Assembly (NCBI RefSeq): GCF_017741935.1
Contig: NZ_JAGHMH010000004.1
Coordinates: 124,001-188,000 of the forward strand
Source: Rhizobium sp. 16-449-1b
GTDB taxonomy: Bacteria > Pseudomonadota > Alphaproteobacteria > Rhizobiales > Rhizobiaceae
Direction of reading: 5' to 3'
Length of the DNA stretch: 64,000 nucleotides
The notes beneath the pieces are model-generated. The model was given only the letters and a program-made list of their open reading frames with translations, had not been told where the DNA came from and did not search any database. Positions within the stretch are counted from its first letter, which is position 1. Each line of letters opens with the position of its first letter. Positions 61,708 to 64,000 of the stretch are shown here, piece by piece. Made by a program: the position numbers and the translations under genes.

Positions 61708-64000
61708 ATGAATGACTTGAGTGCCAGCTTTCGTGATGCCGATACGACCGAGATCGATACGGGCAGGATCGTCACCGCCGCGCAAGCGCTCATTGTCTCC
61801 AGCAGCCGCAGCATGGCCGCCGGTATCGAGGATCTCGGGCTGAAGGCGATCATCCACGAGCTTCCCGACTTTTTCTATGTCAAGGACCGCGCCAGCCGCT
61901 TCGTCTTCGCCAATGCAACCGTCGCGCGGGCCTTCGATGTTGACGATCCCGAGGATCTGACCGGCAAGCGTGATTTCGATTTCTTCGACTTCCAGACTGC
62001 TCGTGGCTATTTCGAGATCGAGCAGGAGATCATGGCGACGGGCGAGCATCGGCTCGACGTCGAGGAGATGGTCCGTTCGCCCTTGAGCGAACTCGTCACC
62101 TGCCGGCTCACCTCGAAGCTTCCGTTGCGCAACGAGAAGGGGGAAGTCGTCGGCCTGATCGGCGTTTCGCGCGATATCACCGAGCGCAAGCGGCAGGAAG
62201 AATTCCGTCGCGGTCAGGCGCAGGTGGTGGAGATGATTGCCCGCAATGAGCCGCTTGAGATGATCCTTGAGGCACTCGTCCTTCTGGTCGAGGCCGAGAT
62301 CGAGGGCATAATGGGCTCGGTGCTCATTCTGGATCGCGACGGACGGCGGCTTTGTCACGGCGCGTCGCCTAGCCTGCCAAGCATCTACAGCCGCATGATC
62401 GATGGCGTCACCATTGGTCCGAACGCCGGCTCGTGCGGAACGGCGGCCTGGCGTGGCAAGTTCGTCATGGTCGAGGACATGATGGTGGATCCGCTCTGGG
62501 CCGATTACCGTGGTGTCGCCCAGCAATATGGCTTTCGCTCCTGCTGGTCCATGCCGGTCATGACGGCGCAGAACAACGTGCTCGGCACTTTCGCGCTCTA
62601 TTCCAGCGAAGTCCGCCGCCCGACGCCGCGCGAGATGGAGTTCGTCGCCATGGCGACGCATATCGCCGGCATCGCCATAGAGCGCCGCCGCGGCGACGAG
62701 CGCATCCAGTTCATGGCCCATCACGACGATCTGACCGGCCTGCCCAACCGCGCCTTCTTCAAGGAGCGCATGGCCAAGACGCTGCATCAGGCGCGCCGCA
62801 GCGGCCGCAAGGTAACCGTCGCCTATATCGACCTCGATGATTTCAAGGATATCAACGACAGGCTGGGCCACGGGGCAGGCGACGAAGTGCTGAAGGAAGT
62901 CGCGGCCCGCATGGCGAATGGCGTTCGCGCCTCCGATGTGGTCGTGCGCCTCGGCGGCGACGAATTCCTTGTCGTCCTCGTGCACCAGTCGAACCACGAC
63001 ACCGGCATCACGCGGCGCCTGCGCGAACTGCACAAGGCGGTGCGCAAGCCGATAAACTACCAGGACAAGCAGCTGCGTGTGACCTGCAGCATAGGCGTCG
63101 CTTCTTTCCCGAGCGACGGCGCCACGGCCGACGAGCTTCTGGCAAACGCCGACAGCGCCATGTACCGCTCCAAGCAGCTCGGGCGCGACACCCTGCAACA
63201 TTACCACGGCGCTCGCGACGCCGATCTCAATTTACCGGTCAGCGAGCAGGAGGAACTGCGGCAGGCGATTATCTCCGATCAGCTCATCCTCCACTATCAG
63301 CCGCAGGTCGATGTCTCGACACTTGCGGTCACGGGCCTCGAAGCGCTTGTCCGGTGGAAACATCCGACCCGCGGAATGGTGTCGCCGGCGGATTTCATTC
63401 CGATGGCGGAGGAGAGCGGTCTGATCGTCCCCCTCGGCCTTTGGGTGCTTAACGAAGCCTGCCGTCAGGCGCGGGCGTGGCAGGACATGGGCCTGCCGCC
63501 GCTTCGCATTGGCGTCAACGTCTCGGCGCGGCAGTTTACCGACAAGGACTTTGCGCGTCTGGTAAAGGAAGCGGTGGAGCGCTTCGGGCTCGCGCCGCGC
63601 TGGCTTGAGCTCGAGCTTACCGAAAGCGTGCTGATGCAGGATGCGGACCGCGCGCTGGCGACGATGAATGCGCTGCGCCCGCTGGGCATCCGCTTCTCGA
63701 TCGATGATTTCGGCAGCGGCTATTCGAGCCTGGCTTCCCTGAAGACCTTCCCCTTCGACCGCCTCAAGATGGACCGCTCGCTGATCGAGGCGCTGCCATC
63801 GGACAAGACCGCCGTCGCCATTGGCCTCGCCGTCATCTCGCTGGCGCAGACGCTGAAGCTCACAGTGGTCGCCGAGGGCGTGGAAACCGACGAGCAGCGG
63901 GAGTTCCTGCGCTTCGCCAAGTGTGAGGAGGCGCAGGGCTATCGCTTCTCCAGGCCGCTGCCCGCCGATCAGGTTCCCGGCTTCCTGAAAGGCTCTAGAT
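61708..64000 (+). CDS. PAS-GAF-GGDEF-EAL c-di-GMP protein (3' end outside window)
   Basis: At least 764 residues, open to the right edge. Order: PAS (about 47-155, IIHELPDFFYVKDRASRFVFANATVARAFD), GAF (about 170-330, SCGTAAWRGKFVMVEDMM, SCWSMPVMTAQNN), GGDEF near residue 416 (VRLGGDEFLVVL, an intact cyclase motif), EAL from about 520 (EALVRWKHPTRGMVSPADFIPMAEESG, IDDFGSGYSSL, VAEGVETDEQR). Both active-site signatures are intact, so this should be a bifunctional c-di-GMP enzyme with a light, redox or small-molecule input. The ATG at 61708 follows GGGGGCTGACC. It is divergent from the beta-helix gene. Confidence 0.93.
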   Translation, partial: MNDLSASFRDADTTEIDTGRIVTAAQALIVSSSRSMAAGIEDLGLKAIIHELPDFFYVKDRASRFVFANATVARAFDVDDPEDLTGKRDFDFFDFQTARGYFEIEQEIMATGEHRLDVEEMVRSPLSELVTCRLTSKLPLRNEKGEVVGLIGVSRDITERKRQEEFRRGQAQVVEMIARNEPLEMILEALVLLVEAEIEGIMGSVLILDRDGRRLCHGASPSLPSIYSRMIDGVTIGPNAGSCGTAAWRGKFVMVEDMMVDPLWADYRGVAQQYGFRSCWSMPVMTAQNNVLGTFALYSSEVRRPTPREMEFVAMATHIAGIAIERRRGDERIQFMAHHDDLTGLPNRAFFKERMAKTLHQARRSGRKVTVAYIDLDDFKDINDRLGHGAGDEVLKEVAARMANGVRASDVVVRLGGDEFLVVLVHQSNHDTGITRRLRELHKAVRKPINYQDKQLRVTCSIGVASFPSDGATADELLANADSAMYRSKQLGRDTLQHYHGARDADLNLPVSEQEELRQAIISDQLILHYQPQVDVSTLAVTGLEALVRWKHPTRGMVSPADFIPMAEESGLIVPLGLWVLNEACRQARAWQDMGLPPLRIGVNVSARQFTDKDFARLVKEAVERFGLAPRWLELELTESVLMQDADRALATMNALRPLGIRFSIDDFGSGYSSLASLKTFPFDRLKMDRSLIEALPSDKTAVAIGLAVISLAQTLKLTVVAEGVETDEQREFLRFAKCEEAQGYRFSRPLPADQVPGFLKGSR

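Noticed and set aside
61648..63207. 519-residue antisense frame opposite the PAS-GAF-GGDEF-EAL gene
   Set aside because: The plus strand carries intact PAS, GAF and GGDEF signatures; the antisense frame has none.

Overview
The window looks like a chromosomal segment of an alphaproteobacterium of the order Rhizobiales, most likely family Rhizobiaceae; the genus cannot be fixed from sequence alone. Supporting signs are the high GC content, a CcrM-type adenine methylase, a BioR/BioY biotin-uptake locus with BioR-type boxes, a betI-betB-betA choline locus, a mutY/dciA/dsbA/smc neighbourhood, a TIGR03808-type Tat-exported protein, a Rhizobium etli-type asparaginase and rhizobial palindromic repeats. 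Most of the window is ordinary, densely packed core chromosome with short operons on both strands.

Layout. 1-8.8 kb: an acetyltransferase (cut by the left edge), an M16 peptidase and thrC on the minus strand, a lipoprotein, a RIME-like palindrome, a HAD phosphatase, bioR/bioY with two operator boxes, a DUF1284 gene, and an ArsR regulator divergent from a NIPSNAP/ABM pair. 8.9-13.2 kb: ccrM and a convergent membrane protein, with a complete insertion sequence (10216-12105) sitting in the loop of the terminator hairpin between them. 13.3-23.9 kb: mutY-HAD-SnoaL operon, dciA, a small antitoxin-like gene, a DsbA-like thioredoxin, smc, a structured smc-ppdK spacer and ppdK. 24-28.4 kb: small proteins and a DUF1499 / DUF4166 / DCC / MBL / cupin cluster.

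28.6-36.9 kb: tRNA-Gln followed by an AT-richer insert with a DUF4145 gene, a lipoprotein, tRNA-Pro, a glycosyltransferase-like protein, a ureidoglycine aminohydrolase, an acetyltransferase, an EamA transporter, then cysN and cysD. 37-46.4 kb: cysH with a divergent Rrf2 regulator, a ClC channel, vapBC, betA, a RelE/XRE-type toxin-antitoxin pair, betB, betI with its operator, a HdeD-like protein and an orphan ParD-type antitoxin. 46.5-64 kb: an EAL-CBS-CBS-GGDEF protein, a quinone oxidoreductase, two MFS transporters around a SufR-like regulator, a DUF3750 protein, asparaginase, a DeoR regulator divergent from a DUF4406 gene, two glutathione transferases, a LysR regulator, the Tat-exported beta-helix protein, and a PAS-GAF-GGDEF-EAL protein cut by the right edge.

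How parts work together: cysH, cysD and cysN carry out sulfate activation and reduction; betI, betB and betA convert choline to glycine betaine; bioR and bioY control and perform biotin uptake; ccrM, dciA, smc and mutY serve replication, chromosome organisation and repair. The most unusual items are the insertion sequence that split a transcription terminator and whose own transposase start is masked by a hairpin, the two toxin-antitoxin modules flanking betA, the structured smc-ppdK spacer, and the shared C-terminal tail of CysN and the neighbouring transporter.
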